Assembly (NCBI GenBank): GCA_018136815.1
Contig: CM030933.1
Coordinates: forward strand, 1,938,524-2,001,328
DNA length: 62,805 bases
Direction: 5' to 3'
Source: Isochrysis galbana
Lineage: Eukaryota; Haptophyta; Isochrysidales; Isochrysidaceae
Part shown: in pieces, positions 22,301 to 34,074 of the stretch
Layout of the letters: the number at the start of each line of letters is the position of its first letter
How positions within the stretch are numbered: the first letter of the stretch is position 1
Position numbers and translations under genes: made by a program
The notes under the pieces: model-generated
What the model was told of the DNA's origin: nothing
The model's database searches: none
Seen by the model: the letters and a program-made list of their open reading frames with translations, nothing else

Positions 22301-25300
22301 TCTGTCACCGCCACCGTCGCCACCGCCTCCGTCGCCGCCATCGCCCTCGCCTCCTCCCCCGTCGCCTCCCCCTCCTTCCCCTCCGCCGCCCTCGCCACCA
22401 CCTCCCTCACCACCACCGCCGTCGCCTCCACCACCGTCTCCGCCGCCGCCGTTGGTCTCGCCGCCATCTCCGCTGCCGCCATCCCTGCCTCCAACGTCGC
22501 CACCACCTCCGTTGCCTCCGTCGCCGTATCCGCCGCCGTCGTTGCTCCCGCCGCCGTCTCCGCCGCCGCTGTCGTTCCCACCGCCGTCTTCGCCCCCACC
22601 GTCGCCACCGCCTCCGTCGCCACCGCCACCCTCACCGCCTCCACCGTTGCCTCCGCCACCGTCGGCGCCTTCCCCGTGGACGCCTCCCCCTTTGACGCCG
22701 CCACCATCGCCGCCGCCGTCTCCTCCACCGCCCTCTCCGCCGCCGCCGTCGCCTCCACCGCCCTCCCCACCGCCACCGTCCCTTCGACCACCGTCGCCGC
22801 CACCGCCCTCGCTACCTTCACCGTCGCCGCCCCCACCGTCGACTCCACCGTCGCCACCTCCACCTTCGCCGCCCGCACTTCTGTCACCGCCACCGTCGCC
22901 ACCGCCTCCGTCGCCGCCCTCACTCTCGCCACCTCCCCCGTCGCTTTCCCTCCCGTCCCCTCCGCCGCCCTCGCCGCCACCTCCCTCACCACCACCGCCG
23001 TCGCCTCCACCACCGTCTCCGCCGCCGCCGTTGCTCCCGCCGCCGTCTCCGCCTCCGCCGTTCGTGCCACCGCCGTCGCCACCGCCTCCGTCGCCTCCCC
23101 CATCGTCGTCGCCTCCACCGTCGCCTCCGCCACCGTCGCCGCCGCCCCCCTTTCCGCCGCCGCTCTCGGTGCACCCACCGTCGCCGCCCCCACCGTCGCC
23201 GCCCCCACCCTCTCCGCCGCCACCGTCTCCACCACCTCCGTCGCTTCCGCCGCCGTCGCCACCGCCTCTGTCGTCTTCGCCACCCTCACCGCCCCCACCG
23301 TCGCTGCCGCCATCCTCGCCTCCACTGCCCTCGCCGCCCTCACCCTTGTTGCCACCGCTCTTGCCACCTTCGCCCTTGCCATTTCCGTTGCCTACCCCCG
23401 CGCCCTCGCCAATACCGCCTTTCCCGCCGCAATCCCCACCGCCTTCATCGCCAATGCCGCTGTCACCTTCACCCCCGTCACCGCTGCAATCGCCGCCCCC
23501 ATCATCACCGTCGCCCCCAGAGTTACCATGGCCTCTCCCACCGTCAGCTCCCCTAGTGCCTCAACTCTTTTCTTTTTCGATGACCGCAGAAGGCTCCGTG
23601 GAAGACGTTGACGAGCAGTCTCTGATCAACAACTTGGCACAATTGTATGAGGTTCAACCTTCTGATGTGCGCGTGAGTTTAGAACCTGCTTCCATCATCA
23701 TCAATATCGAGATCAAAGTTAGCGGCGCCAAAATCGCGGCTGTTCTTCGAGCATTGAATACGATGACGGTCGCGCAGGCGTCAGAAGGCTTGGGTGTGAA
23801 CGTCCTCGGTATATCAAGCTATGCAGTTCTCGATGGCGATGCGCTACCACCACCGCCACCGCCGCCATCCCCGCACCCTCCGCCACCGTCCCCATCCCCG
23901 CCTTCCGTGCCGCCAGCAGTTCCGCGAGGGACCCCTCAGCGACCACCTCCTTCACCACAACCGCCATTGTTTCCGCCGCTACGGCCGCCTCCTTCTCCGT
24001 CGCTTCCGCCGTCCGCACCCCCACCTTTGCCACCGCCACAAGCCCCGCCGCCCTTGCCTCCATTCGTCGATTGGATGGCGCAAGCTCTTGAAAACATTGA
24101 AGGGCTTGAGTTGCTGAATTCCAACATCTCGAGCAATGTGAGCATTCAATTGGTTGAATCGGTAACGCACGGCATCAGCGAAGTGCTCGATGCAGCAAGC
24201 GCATACGCTTCTCCCCAAGACGCGTCAGCAGAGGCTAGCGCTGTCCAAGCGGGTCTGCTCATTACGCGAGCCATCAATACGGTGGTGGATGCAGTCATAG
24301 GAACGGCAGTACAAGGATCGGGTCCTGTGGAAATCGTGACTCCCAGGTTGAACGTTTCCGTTCAGAAGGCCACCAGTCCGCTTCTTTCTTTTGGCAGCAG
24401 CGGAGCTGCCAACAGTTCCATTCAACTCTCGAAGGGTCTAGCACAAGCGCTCGAGAATGGAACAAACCTCACAGTAGCGATGTGGACGTCTCCGTTCAAC
24501 GTGCACGGAGGTGTGCTGAACGAATCGGCCAGCTTCGCCGGCCCAACCGTATCTTTCTCCATACGCGCGAATGGCACGTCCCTTCGGAAATTCGACGACC
24601 CCCTTTTATTGGCGCTTCCAGCCCGCAGCCAAGATGAAGCATACAAGAATTGCATTGGACAGCCTTCATCATTCGACATTCTCGCGGCGATGCGGTCAGG
24701 TCAGACTGGCTGTGCGGCCGCATTCGAATGCAAGTACTGGGACGAAGAATTGCTCGAGTACAGTTCTAATGGTTGCCGGACGGTGCAACTGAATGATACG
24801 ATAGGCGCAATTGGCTGCTCTTGTGATCACCTCACTGACTTCATTTCCATCAAAGTCCCAATAGAAGCGCCCGATGAAATAGAGCTACTTTCTCTAGATC
24901 CCGCGGAACGTGCTGCCGTACATTGCCGCTGTACCAAGGAAATTGAGGCTACCCTTATCAAGTCTCACAATAGTTTGGACGTACTTGCGGTCAATCTAAG
25001 CATCAATAAGCCGCGACCCGGTGGAGACTACCCTGACTTTTCACATTGGTGGACGCGGGCTGACGAGGCTGCCGGGTCGTTGCTGTCGGTGCTCAAGTCA
25101 AACGGGACTGTCGACGATGACATCCCTATCCTTTTGAGCCCCACTTCTCTGCCGGAGACTGCGACCGGCGACCGTCATCAAGATCAGTTTATCGTGAATG
25201 TGTCGGGAAGCGAGACCTGCTCGAATATTTCTGTGGAAGTCCGCGCAATAGTTATTGCAAAAACGGTGGCTAGCCGCACGGTGTGGGGATGGGTACCGCA

Positions 25301-28300
25301 GGGCGGCCTTTGCACAAGCGCCGAGCAAGGCCCTGAAGGTCTCTTACCTGACTGGACACTGCCTTTGACTTTGGGCGAGGAAGTGGAAGTCGCCTTCACA
25401 GCTTGCGACTACGAAGGGTTTGCCGTTGATCACGAGTTGCCGACATTTCGCGTCGTGTTGCCTGATCCCCGATCTTTCTCTGCAGCCTTAATCGACATTT
25501 CTACGGGGAACAAGCTACACACTACTGTTGTGAGTTACGGGAGTGGCCGTTACACCGCCAAAGTGGTTGCCACGACTCTGGGCCGTTCACGTCTAGCACT
25601 CAGCCTCGGGACTGGCAGCAATGACGATGAAGACGCCACTCCGTGGCTAGGGGCGCTCGAAGTCGTTGTGAGTTGTCCTGCGGGTCTTGTTTTGGATCCA
25701 GCAACAAGCGCGTGCGTGTGCAATGCTGGCTGGGAGCCCGACGTTGTCAGTGGGCTTAATTTTTTACCACAGAGGTGCCGGCCATGCGGCGAAGGCTACT
25801 TCAAGGCATACATTGGGGGCACCCCATGCATAGCGTGCCCCGCTGGGAGCGTGCAACCCGGTGTCGGTGCCACGAGCTGTTTGGAATGTGGCGTCGGGAA
25901 CTTCCAGCCAAACGAGGGCGCGGGGCAGTGCCGTATCTGCCCTCCTCGCACTACCTCAGTGGCCCCGTACACAACCTGTGATCTTTGCGCGGCGGGTACA
26001 GTTCGAAGCTCCGCTTCAGTGGACGCCAATCAAGACACATGCGTCTCTTGCCATCCGCTGGCGTCGTGTCCCTCCAATCACACCACTCTCCCTACTATGT
26101 TGCTGAAGCCGGGCGCTTGGAGACTCACGCCCATGGCGCATATGATCGAACAATGCACGATGGCGAGTGGCAGGAGTCCTTGTATTGGCGGCGCTGACGC
26201 TGGCATGGACGGCGTTGGGTATTGCAAAACTGGATACTCAGGTTTTCGGTGCGAGGCTTGTGTATTGGGTTTCCACTTCTCTTCATCAGAGGCACAATGC
26301 GTGGCTTGTGCTACGGCGACGAGCTATGTGGCGCGGTATACGGTCCTCTTGCTTGTCCCCGTTGCCCTGATCAGCGGCATTCGTTACCTAGACCATCGTG
26401 GAGTATCGAAACGTCTATGTGCATTGCTATCTTCACTCGAGGCAGTCAGGGTGCGATCCGCTCTTTCCGCCAAACTTCGCATATTGGTGGGCTTGAGCCA
26501 GGTCGCTTGTTCCGCTTCCTTTTATTCGATCGATATCCCCAGCTCGCTGCGTTGGTTGCTTGATGGCTTAAATCTCCTACGGCTAGACATTTGGAGTGCA
26601 CCACTTCTCCCAAGAGCATGCGCAGGCGGATACCCCGTTTATTTGCTCCTCACCGCGGGTTTCCCTGCAGCTGTCGTTCTCATCGTCACGTCGGTGCTTA
26701 TCTGCTGGCAAATACATCGTCATAACATTGATGGTTCAAGCGGCTTGGAGCAACAAACTACTGCGGTGCAGGCTGCCGTCCGTGGCTTTGTCGCGGCCTT
26801 GCAGCCTGCCATGAACATCGTCATGCTCATGTGCCCAACCGTGGCTGCCGCTGCCTTTGACTCACTACATTGTCGTCAAGTGGTTGCCCACTCCGATCCT
26901 CTCGAGTACCGACTCTTCTTGTGGGCCAGTCCTGAGATCGAATGCAACTCACCCGCGGCGGAGCACCTGCGGCGCCTGGCGTTTCTGGTTTTGGCGATTT
27001 GGCCAGCGACGTCGTTGTTGAGCATGTCGTGGTTGCTTTGGCGCATCCGTCAAGCAGTCTTACACCGTTCGCCGACGTCCCTTTCAACCGCGTCCAAGAC
27101 ACTTTGGGTGGACTATCGCGTAGGTGTATACTGGTGGGGAATTATCGAGCTTACACAGCGGCTTTCTCTTTGTGGAATGTTAGTGCTCGTTCCTGAGCAC
27201 ATGATCTTTATCCGCCTTTTGGCGGCGCTCTTCGTGAGCTTTGCGTGCGTTGTTGCACAGGCGGTTGTGAGACCATATGCTCGACGCGATGTAAACAGGT
27301 TTGCGATGACTGCGCAATTACTCATTTTCTTTTTTACACTGGGGTACAGTCTCCTCCACCTGTATAATCGCTTTCAAATATTCCTGCCGAACGAGGATGG
27401 CAACTCGAACGCTGTCGCTCGTGTGATGGCCTTCACGTCCGCCGACCAAATCGCACAAACGATGGTTGCTCTCGTGCTCACACTCGCTGGCATTGTAGGT
27501 GCCATTGTGGTGCGTCGCATGTGGCAGGACACGACTGAGCAAGGATTCGTTCTCAAAGACACTCAGCTGCCGCCAAAAATCACCATTCAACGACGACACA
27601 CACATCACGCTTTCCTCTCTCATGTGTGGAGCACAGGCCAAGATCAGGTTGCAGCTATCAAGAGACAACTACAAGCTCACATTCCAGGCTTGCGCGTTTT
27701 TCTCGATGTCGATGACCTGCACGATATTCGTGACTTAGAGCGGCACGTGCGTGAGAGCTCCGTGATCCTCATCTTTCTCTCCCGCGGATATTTCAGCTCG
27801 CGCAACTGCCTCCGTGAACTCGCTGCCACCGTTGAGATGCGAAAGCCCGTCGTTCTTGTCCTCGAGGTAGACGCATCCAAAGGAGGCTATGCTAACTTGG
27901 CGCAGGCGGCGGAGGAGTGCCCGTCCGAGTATCGCGAGTACATCTTCAAAACCATGGATGGAAACCAACGAACTGCAATCGTCTGGCACCGTGTCAATGA
28001 ATTTCAACTTTGTTCACTGAAGCGAATAGCGAGCGAAACGCTCATTCACACACCTCTATATAGTGGTACGCCGAGCACAATGCCTCGAATCCGTATCGAG
28101 ACCGCGCCTTCGCTCGGCTCTCGCTCTCAATCTACTCGGGGAACATTCAGCACCAAGCGCGTGGAGCTGTGCATGCGCGGTGAGATCGTACTATCGCAGC
28201 TGAGCTTCTTCGGACGGAATCCCACTCTTTATGCTTCACCAAACAATCCCGGGGCAAATCGGGTCGTGCTTGAACTTATGGAGGGGATGGCAGCAGCGGA

Positions 28301-31300
28301 GAGACCAGTCATGGTTTGCCGTACCCCCACGGCGTTGGATGAGGCTGTTGACCGCCTAACTAGCGGCGGCGATCTCGCCGAGTGCGCTCGTGAAGTCAGA
28401 TCCCTAGCGCATGCGCACGGCAGATTCATCTTTATTCTCTACCTTAACGATCAGACGTGGGTCGGAGACGCGGGCGCATCTCTTGCACATGAAGTGCGGC
28501 TCTTGCGTAGAGCGGGTGTGCGTATTGTGGCACTGCACGAAAATGACGAAACGTTCGGTGGCTGCCCTTTCTCACGCTTTTTTGACACCACGCCCACGGA
28601 TCTTCTCGACGACGGCCTCTTCGACGACCTGGCGCTCGCGCTCCACTCTGGCGACTTTCGACCGGTAAGTTTGTTGATTGCAGCGCGCAATCTAGGTGCT
28701 TCGCATAGCTTTTTTCTCAGTGCCCTTAGGCGCTCGATTTTCGGCCGGCGCCTCGCCCCGGTAACACCAACGGAGTTGACATTGAGTAGCGAAGTGAGAG
28801 GCAGCGGCGCGGACGTTGAGCGGCCGGTGCAGCGACGGCCAAGCGCGCGGGGTGCCGGGGTCCGCAGGCTCCACGCGCTCGGCGCAGCGTCGGTTGTGCT
28901 GCATGCATCGGCATTTTGGACGGGCAGCTTTTGGCAGGCAACGTCGCCGGCCACGAGGACAAGCGCCGGCCTTCTGCTTCCGCCGCCGCAACGTGCAAGC
29001 ACCAATGAGAGAGTACTCTTCCCGCGCCCGCAGCGCCGTCTCGACTTCCTCACCATTAAGCAGCCTAGCCCTCGACGCCCAGGCGAGCTCATATCCTTCG
29101 TGAACGTGGACCCGTTCCGTGAGTCCGTCGTGAGTTGCGAGTGCCGCCGCCAAGTGCAAGTGGCTTTGCTTAAGACGGAGCAACGCGTGGAGACTCGTGC
29201 ACTCGACATGCTCGTCGCTGAAGATCCGACAGGTGCTGTCTACGGGAATTGGTCCGTTGTTGAGCTTAGCCACTCGGTGCCACGTCCTGTGGAGTTCATG
29301 AGCTTTGAGGCCCTCAGTGGGGCCGTCGCGGGGCCGGGGGTTAAGATGCGTCTAACAGCGGCCTCCCTTGCTGAAGTCGACTTCGAGGCAGGCTACCGAG
29401 CCGACATAGTTGTCAATGTGTCTCAAATTGAGTCAGATGTTTACTCTAGCGTACCTGTCGAGGTCGCGATTCGAATCCTTGCCACCCCTGTGCCCGAGCG
29501 GACTGTCTGGGGAAACGTGGCTCCTGCGTGGTGGTGCAATGTCACAGACAGCATGGAGGCTCAAACGGTGATCCGGCAACAAGAACTCGGCAGCCAGCCT
29601 TTGACAATTACGTATGGTCGTGCCACGAACGTCTCCTTCACATCATGTGATATTGAAGGCCTTCCGCTCCGGCACTCAGTCCCAACCGAGCGTGACCTAC
29701 TGCCGGATCCACGACGTTTCACTGCAGCACTGCAAGACGCCACCACCGGCGACGTCCTTCCCGTTCCTGTCACTTCGCCTGCTGGCGGCCGATACATTGC
29801 TACGATGACACCCGACCGCTTGGGCACATTCGGGCTGCGTTTGTACCTTGGCGAGAGCGATGCCGACCGTTCTGAGGCCACGCCTCTCCTCGGTGAGCTC
29901 CGAGTGCAAGTGAATTGCCCGGCCGGGCTCGTTGCCGATTTCACATCGATGACATGCACCTGCGATCGTGGCTATCAGCCCATAGAGCCAGGGACGTCTC
30001 AAGGCGCCACTGGATCGTTGGCAAACGGCTGTGAGCCTTGCCAGCCTGGCCACTTCAAATCGCATTTGGGTGAGTTTAGGTGCGACCCGTGCTTTGAGGG
30101 GACTGCCCAACTCAAGGCAGCAAGCGCCACATGTGACGCATGCGTTCCTGGGACCTTCCAGTCCGCGAGGGGCCGTCTCGTATGTGATCCGTGCCCGGTC
30201 CGAACGAACTCCACTGCCCCGTATATAGCGTGTGATTCTTGCCAAGCTGGCTGGTACCGTAAGTCAGTCGAGGTGGCAGCGAGTGCCCGGTCATGCTTCG
30301 ATTGTCCGGCGGGGACCGATTGTCCCTTCGGTTCGACGACGTTGCCGACTTTGCACTTGCGCCGTGGGTCTTGGCGCATTGCTGGCCAAGCGCGCCAAGT
30401 GGAGGTCTGCCGGACCACGCCAACAGGTGCGACGTCATGTCAGGGTGGCTCTGATGTGGGCAACGACGGTGAGGGCTATTGTGCCCCTGGTCATCGCGGG
30501 CCTCAGTGCGAGGTATGTATTGATGAGGGTCATTACTTCGAGTGGCGATCGGCATCATGTACGAGGTGTCCGCCCGCGACGCACTATGTCATGATATACT
30601 CGCTTCTCCTGTGCATCCCTACTACTCTCTTGTGCGCCGCGAGCGTCATCCACCATCGCTCTCCGCGAGCCAGGCAGGCCTTTCGCCGGATATTTGCCGT
30701 GTTGAAATCTCTGAGATATGAGAGCAAGGTGAAATTGATCATAGGCTTCGTGCAGGTAGTTGCGGTCATCGGCAAAGTGTATTCGATAGCCATGCCTGCT
30801 CTGTTTCGGGCCGTGCTGCAATCACTTGAGGCACTTTACCTCGACGTGCTTAGCGACATCTTCGCTCCATCAGAGTGTCTTGGCGGGTACGCGAATCTAT
30901 TGCTTTTGGAAGTTGGACTGCCTCTGGCTCTATTGGCCGCTGGGGCCTTGGCAGTTTTTATTGTCTACGTGCTGCGGCGCCTTCGTCAAGAGCCGGGAGC
31001 GATGAAACAGCCGAGGAAATTGTTCAAAGACGCCGGAAAGACAAGCGCCATGATCGTGCTACGGGCAGCCTTGTGGTTGCTCGTCTTCTTCTACGCAAGT
31101 GTGTCTTCCTCCATATTTGGAGCCTTCCATTGCCTCCGCTTTGTCGAAGATTCCGACCAACTACTCTATCGTGAGTTCTTAGCGAAAAGCCTTGATATTG
31201 AGTGCCCAAGTGATGGACACGCGGGTTCGGACGCATACTTCCAGCTGCGTTCTATCGCTCTTATCCTCGTCTTCATGTGGCCCTTCGGGTTCTTCGGCGG

Positions 31301-33227
31301 GCTCGCCATCCTGCTAGTCCGTATTCGTAAGGCTGTGCTTCGTCGCCGGCCGACAGAGCTCTCACACGCGACATGCATGCTCACCCGAGACTACAAGCCC
31401 GCTTACTATTGGTGGGACTTGGCCGACATGTTCCGTAAGCTCGTCCTCACCTCACTCGTGGTTCTCGTGCCCGAGAGAATAGCCTTCTTGCGGCTCATTG
31501 TTGCTTTGCTTGTTAGCGTTTTGTGCCTCGCGGCTGAGTCAACCATCGCACCCTTTAAGGCGTACGACAACCAGCTCTTGTCGTTGAGCTTGCAGATGGT
31601 GATCGTGGTGCTATTCCTCGGCTCGACTTTCATGTATATGTATCAAAGATTCGAAGTCGCCCTACTTGCTGGAGGCACGATGGTGCGCTGGCAAGCGGGG
31701 CGCCTTACGGCACTCTCTGATGTCTTCGTCTTCGAATCGCTTGATCAATTAGCGTTGGTGTGCCTTGTTGCCATGGGGGTGCTCGTCATTGCGCTCGCCG
31801 GTTTGGCCTTTCGCGTCGCCTTCATGGAAATTAATGCGGACCAGTTCAAGCTCAAGCACAGCCGTGCGCCGCCAGTACTCACTCTCAAGCCAGAGCATAA
31901 GTACCACCTATTCTTGAGCCACGTGTGGTCGACCGGACAGGACCAAGTCGCCGTGATGAAGCGGCAGCTCTCTCGAACGATCTGCGACGCGCGCATATTC
32001 TTAGATGTCGATGATCTAACGGACATTGGTAGGCTTGAGGAGTACATCGAAGAGACAATGGTTGTGGTCATCTTCTTGTCTCGCGGCTATTTCAAGTCTC
32101 GCAATTGTTTGCGTGAGGCTCGCGCGTGCATGACCCGTGGCAAGCCATTGGTGCTCGTCATTGAGAATGATGTCGCTCGGGGTGGCCTCTCACGTGAGGA
32201 GGCAGTGCAAGAGTGCCCAGCCGACTTGCGCGACTACATCTTTGGCGAAGAAGAGGACCGCCCGATCGTACCGTGGCACCGGATCACAGTCTTCCAAATG
32301 TGCAGCCTCAAAGAAATCGCGCGCGCAATGTTTGCGCACCTTCCTGCCTACACAAGTTTCGCAGGTCTTGGCGCAAAGTCACAGCTCCAGGTCTACATGG
32401 ACCATGAGCTCACTCTGGACAAGCTGTCTTTCAAGCAAATGGTGGTAGCATACGCGTCACCCAACAACCCTGGGTGCATCAAGATGGCCAAGGAGTTGAC
32501 GCGGTGCTTTCCCAACCAAGGCTTGCGCGTCGTTGAGCGGCCCCCAGCAAACATGAGTGTCACCAATGGACAGTCGGCCAAAGTCCCGCCCGTTGCCTTG
32601 GTCATTCGAAGCGGCGCGGAGCGTCAGTGCGTAAGTGTTGAGGAGATTCTCTTCTCTTCGGACGACCAGCCAAAACGGCTCTCGCTTTCACACGCAAATG
32701 AGACTACGAATACGCCCAATTGCCGCAATCGGTTGGTGTCGCTCCTTCTGCAATCAATGGCCCGCCCCCTAAAGATTTTGCGTCGGAAAAGACTCATTGT
32801 CGACAAGGATGACGTAGTCTTCTTGTTGTATCTGAACCGTCACACTTTTAGTGGTGAGCCAGGCATCGCGTTAGCGGAGGAGGTGAAGCTGGCAATGGCG
32901 CGTGATGTTAGAATAGTTACGATCCATGAGAACGACCCGACGTTAGGTGGCTGCGAGTTCGCCGAACTATTCAAGACTACACCAACGGAACTGCTGGATG
33001 CGGGCCTTTACGGCTCCATTGCATTAGCTATGCACCCTGCACCCCATCGTGATGTCAGTCTTGCGCTCGTTGCGCAAGCTCTTGGAGCATCAACGGCATC
33101 TTTAAGGATTGGCGCTCTCGTGACACTCACCTGGTCACGGCGACCCAGTCCTTCCACGGAGGACAATGAAGACTCGCCATCTACAATGCTACCATCAGCC
33201 GCGGTTGTGTGCAACAACATGGAATGA
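10306..33227 (+). CDS. Giant SPPPP-rich GPS/TIR receptor-like protein, 5' end missing, frame broken in the repeat
   Basis: From the gap edge the Pro-rich frame is open, with no start codon visible. Two homologous Cys-rich modules (eight Cys each; [10 protein letters not shown].. at about 10510-10660 and [10 protein letters not shown].. at about 10846-10980) precede a 12-kb SPPPP tract. Reading SPPPP throughout requires six changes of frame: near 11357 (-1), 12630 (+1), 13850 (-1), 16090 (-1), 19362 (+2) and 20585 (-1), each in a C-run. From 20585 one frame runs without a stop to TGA at 33225-33227 and encodes the two receptor units described below. Without the indels the product would exceed 7,600 residues. 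SPPPP tracts are typical of hydroxyproline-rich extracellular algal glycoproteins, so this part should lie outside the cell and the TIR domains inside. No intron is needed after 23.6 kb, although 28.8-29.04 kb could hide one or a gene boundary. The frame changes are either assembly errors or true damage. Confidence 0.7.
11160..21478 (+). repeat. 1122-bp tandem repeat, about nine near-identical units, coding SPPPP
   Basis: The landmark CCGCCTACCCCACCGCC recurs with its T at 11196, 12317, 13440, 14561, 15683, 16804, 17926, 19048, 20172 and 21293. The spacings are 1121, 1123, 1121, 1122, 1121, 1122, 1122, 1124 and 1121. The 1122-bp unit is 374 codons, so a perfect array keeps frame; the deviations coincide with 1-2 nt indels in C-runs. 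Units differ by very few substitutions (for example CCTCCTCCC versus CCTCTTCCC near 14221 and 17581, a T near 19676 and a T at about 15892). None of the three forward frames has a stop: they read Ser/Pro, Ala/Val/Ser/Thr or Arg/His-rich. Confidence 0.93.
21479..23480 (+). repeat. Diverged, shortened copies of the 1122-bp unit
   Basis: After the last near-perfect unit, the same blocks (CACCGTCGGCG..CCTCGACGCCG and others) restart at about 21479, 22050 and 22660 with internal deletions and many substitutions, still encoding SPPPP-like sequence in the frame that leads into the receptor. Toward 23300-23560 the composition loosens ([20 protein letters not shown]) and grades into unique sequence. 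This looks like the old edge of an array whose centre was amplified or homogenised later. Confidence 0.8.
23580..28800 (+). other. Receptor unit 1: SEA-like domain, GAIN/GPS, Cys-rich stalk, ~8 TM, TIR, C-terminal domain
   Basis: In order: a small alpha/beta domain ([14 protein letters not shown].. to [12 protein letters not shown], 23610-23820; SEA/ferredoxin-like by inference); a Pro-rich linker; a helical/beta GAIN-like region (24070-24720); a GPS motif ([23 protein letters not shown], 24729-24843) with the His-Leu-Thr cleavage triad at 24828-24836; a beta-rich region; a GCC2/GCC3 (ephrin-receptor-like) Cys-rich stalk (about 25675-26330); about eight hydrophobic segments (26330-27520); a TIR-like domain ([44 protein letters not shown]; 27600-27990), with a Glu where TIR NADases carry theirs; and a conserved C-terminal Rossmann-like domain ([24 protein letters not shown]; 28150-28690). 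I infer a surface receptor signalling through TIR. GPS-type proteins are known in polycystins and adhesion GPCRs. Confidence 0.75.
29034..33224 (+). other. Receptor unit 2: duplicated stalk, membrane block, TIR and C-terminal domain, no GPS
   Basis: Colinear with unit 1 from just after its [23 protein letters not shown] matches [20 protein letters not shown]. The Cys-rich stalk (about 29915-30590) is followed by about eight membrane segments (30590-31830), TIR ([46 protein letters not shown]; 31895-32300) and the C-terminal domain ([25 protein letters not shown]; 32440-33050). The GAIN/GPS, SEA-like and Pro-rich parts are absent. The frame is continuous with unit 1, so it is either a fused tandem receptor or a neighbouring gene whose own start and first exon are unrecognised. 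The sequence at 29027-29033 (CCCGCAG) could be a splice acceptor. Protein divergence from unit 1 is substantial, so the duplication is not recent. Confidence 0.75.
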
Positions 33228-34074
33228 TCAGCAAGCATGCTTGCATAAGGCACTGTGGGCTCAGATTGCATCACATGCCGTGGAACGAGTAGACATCTCC
33301 GAGTTGACGACCAATTCCTAGCCACACATGCAAAGAGCGTGCGAGTTGCAGAGCAAACAGCTTACAAGACGGCATGTGCTTACGGGATGATAGCTTGGCG
33401 TTGTTAAGATCTCTGGTTGACTTTTGGGTGCAAAACAATTCGTTATAGTCTAGATGACTTTCACCAACTCACTGACGCCTGAAACCTAACACAAAGAGAA
33501 CACACGCAACGGCCGGTAGCCCGATGGCATACGAGGAAGGAGGAAGTTAGGCCATCGGGGACCAATACACACCACCTGCCACTGGAGACTCCAACACCCA
33601 GCCCCTAGGTAGAGCACAAGGGGACGTGCCGCAACGCAGGTGGAGGGGAGACAAGGGAAGCGGGCGAGGCTACATAGGCGGTTAGCGGGGTCGCGCGCGC
33701 GGCGAGAATATTAAGAAGTTTTTTTAGATGACTTTCAGCACCCAACACTATTGGCCGGTCCAACGCCAAGAAAAAAATAGCCACCTACTAGGCCTTTGTA
33801 AAAATATGTGACATATTGAACTACATATTTGGGTCAACTTTTCCAAATAACATATCATTACGTTTTTGTACACATTTCACATATTTACTGCATATTTGGG
33901 CGTGGGGAATGGGGTTTACAAACTAACTTGCTAGGTACGGGGACGGCGTCACGGGCGTGTTCTCATGCCAGGCGAGCCGCGCTCCGCTCCCTCTCGTTCA
34001 TGCTTGCCCCTCTCCCACCCCCGCCAAACAAACAACCTGCCTTACACGTGGCTTGTCTCAGCCAAGCCACATGC
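33228..34074. other. Intergenic; no gene seen
   Basis: Presumed 3' flank of the receptor gene. There is an AT-rich stretch at 33715-33910 in which ACATATTTGGG-type words recur. No coding region or RNA gene could be supported. Confidence 0.5.

Noticed and set aside
11195-23382. Long minus-strand open frames in the repeat (Gly/Asp/Glu-rich [11 protein letters not shown] and Ala/Val/Glu-rich chains)
   Set aside because: They are reverse complements of the C-rich SPPPP repeat. The plus strand carries the Cys modules and receptor domains joined to the repeat, so these are composition shadows.
10637-23611. Plus-strand Ala/Val/Thr-rich and Arg/His-rich frames as separate proteins
   Set aside because: They are the other two frames of the same repeat, and each switches into SPPPP at a C-run indel. 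Only the SPPPP frame connects to unique domains at both ends.
28664-28683. GTAAGT...GCAG as a 20-nt mini-intron in receptor unit 1
   Set aside because: It is too short, and the in-frame translation ([14 protein letters not shown]) aligns with unit 2 ([14 protein letters not shown]) without removing it.
28451-29273. Minus-strand ORFs around the junction of the two receptor units
   Set aside because: They overlap plus-strand sequence that aligns between receptor units 1 and 2 on most of their length and show no domain, start context or splice signals.
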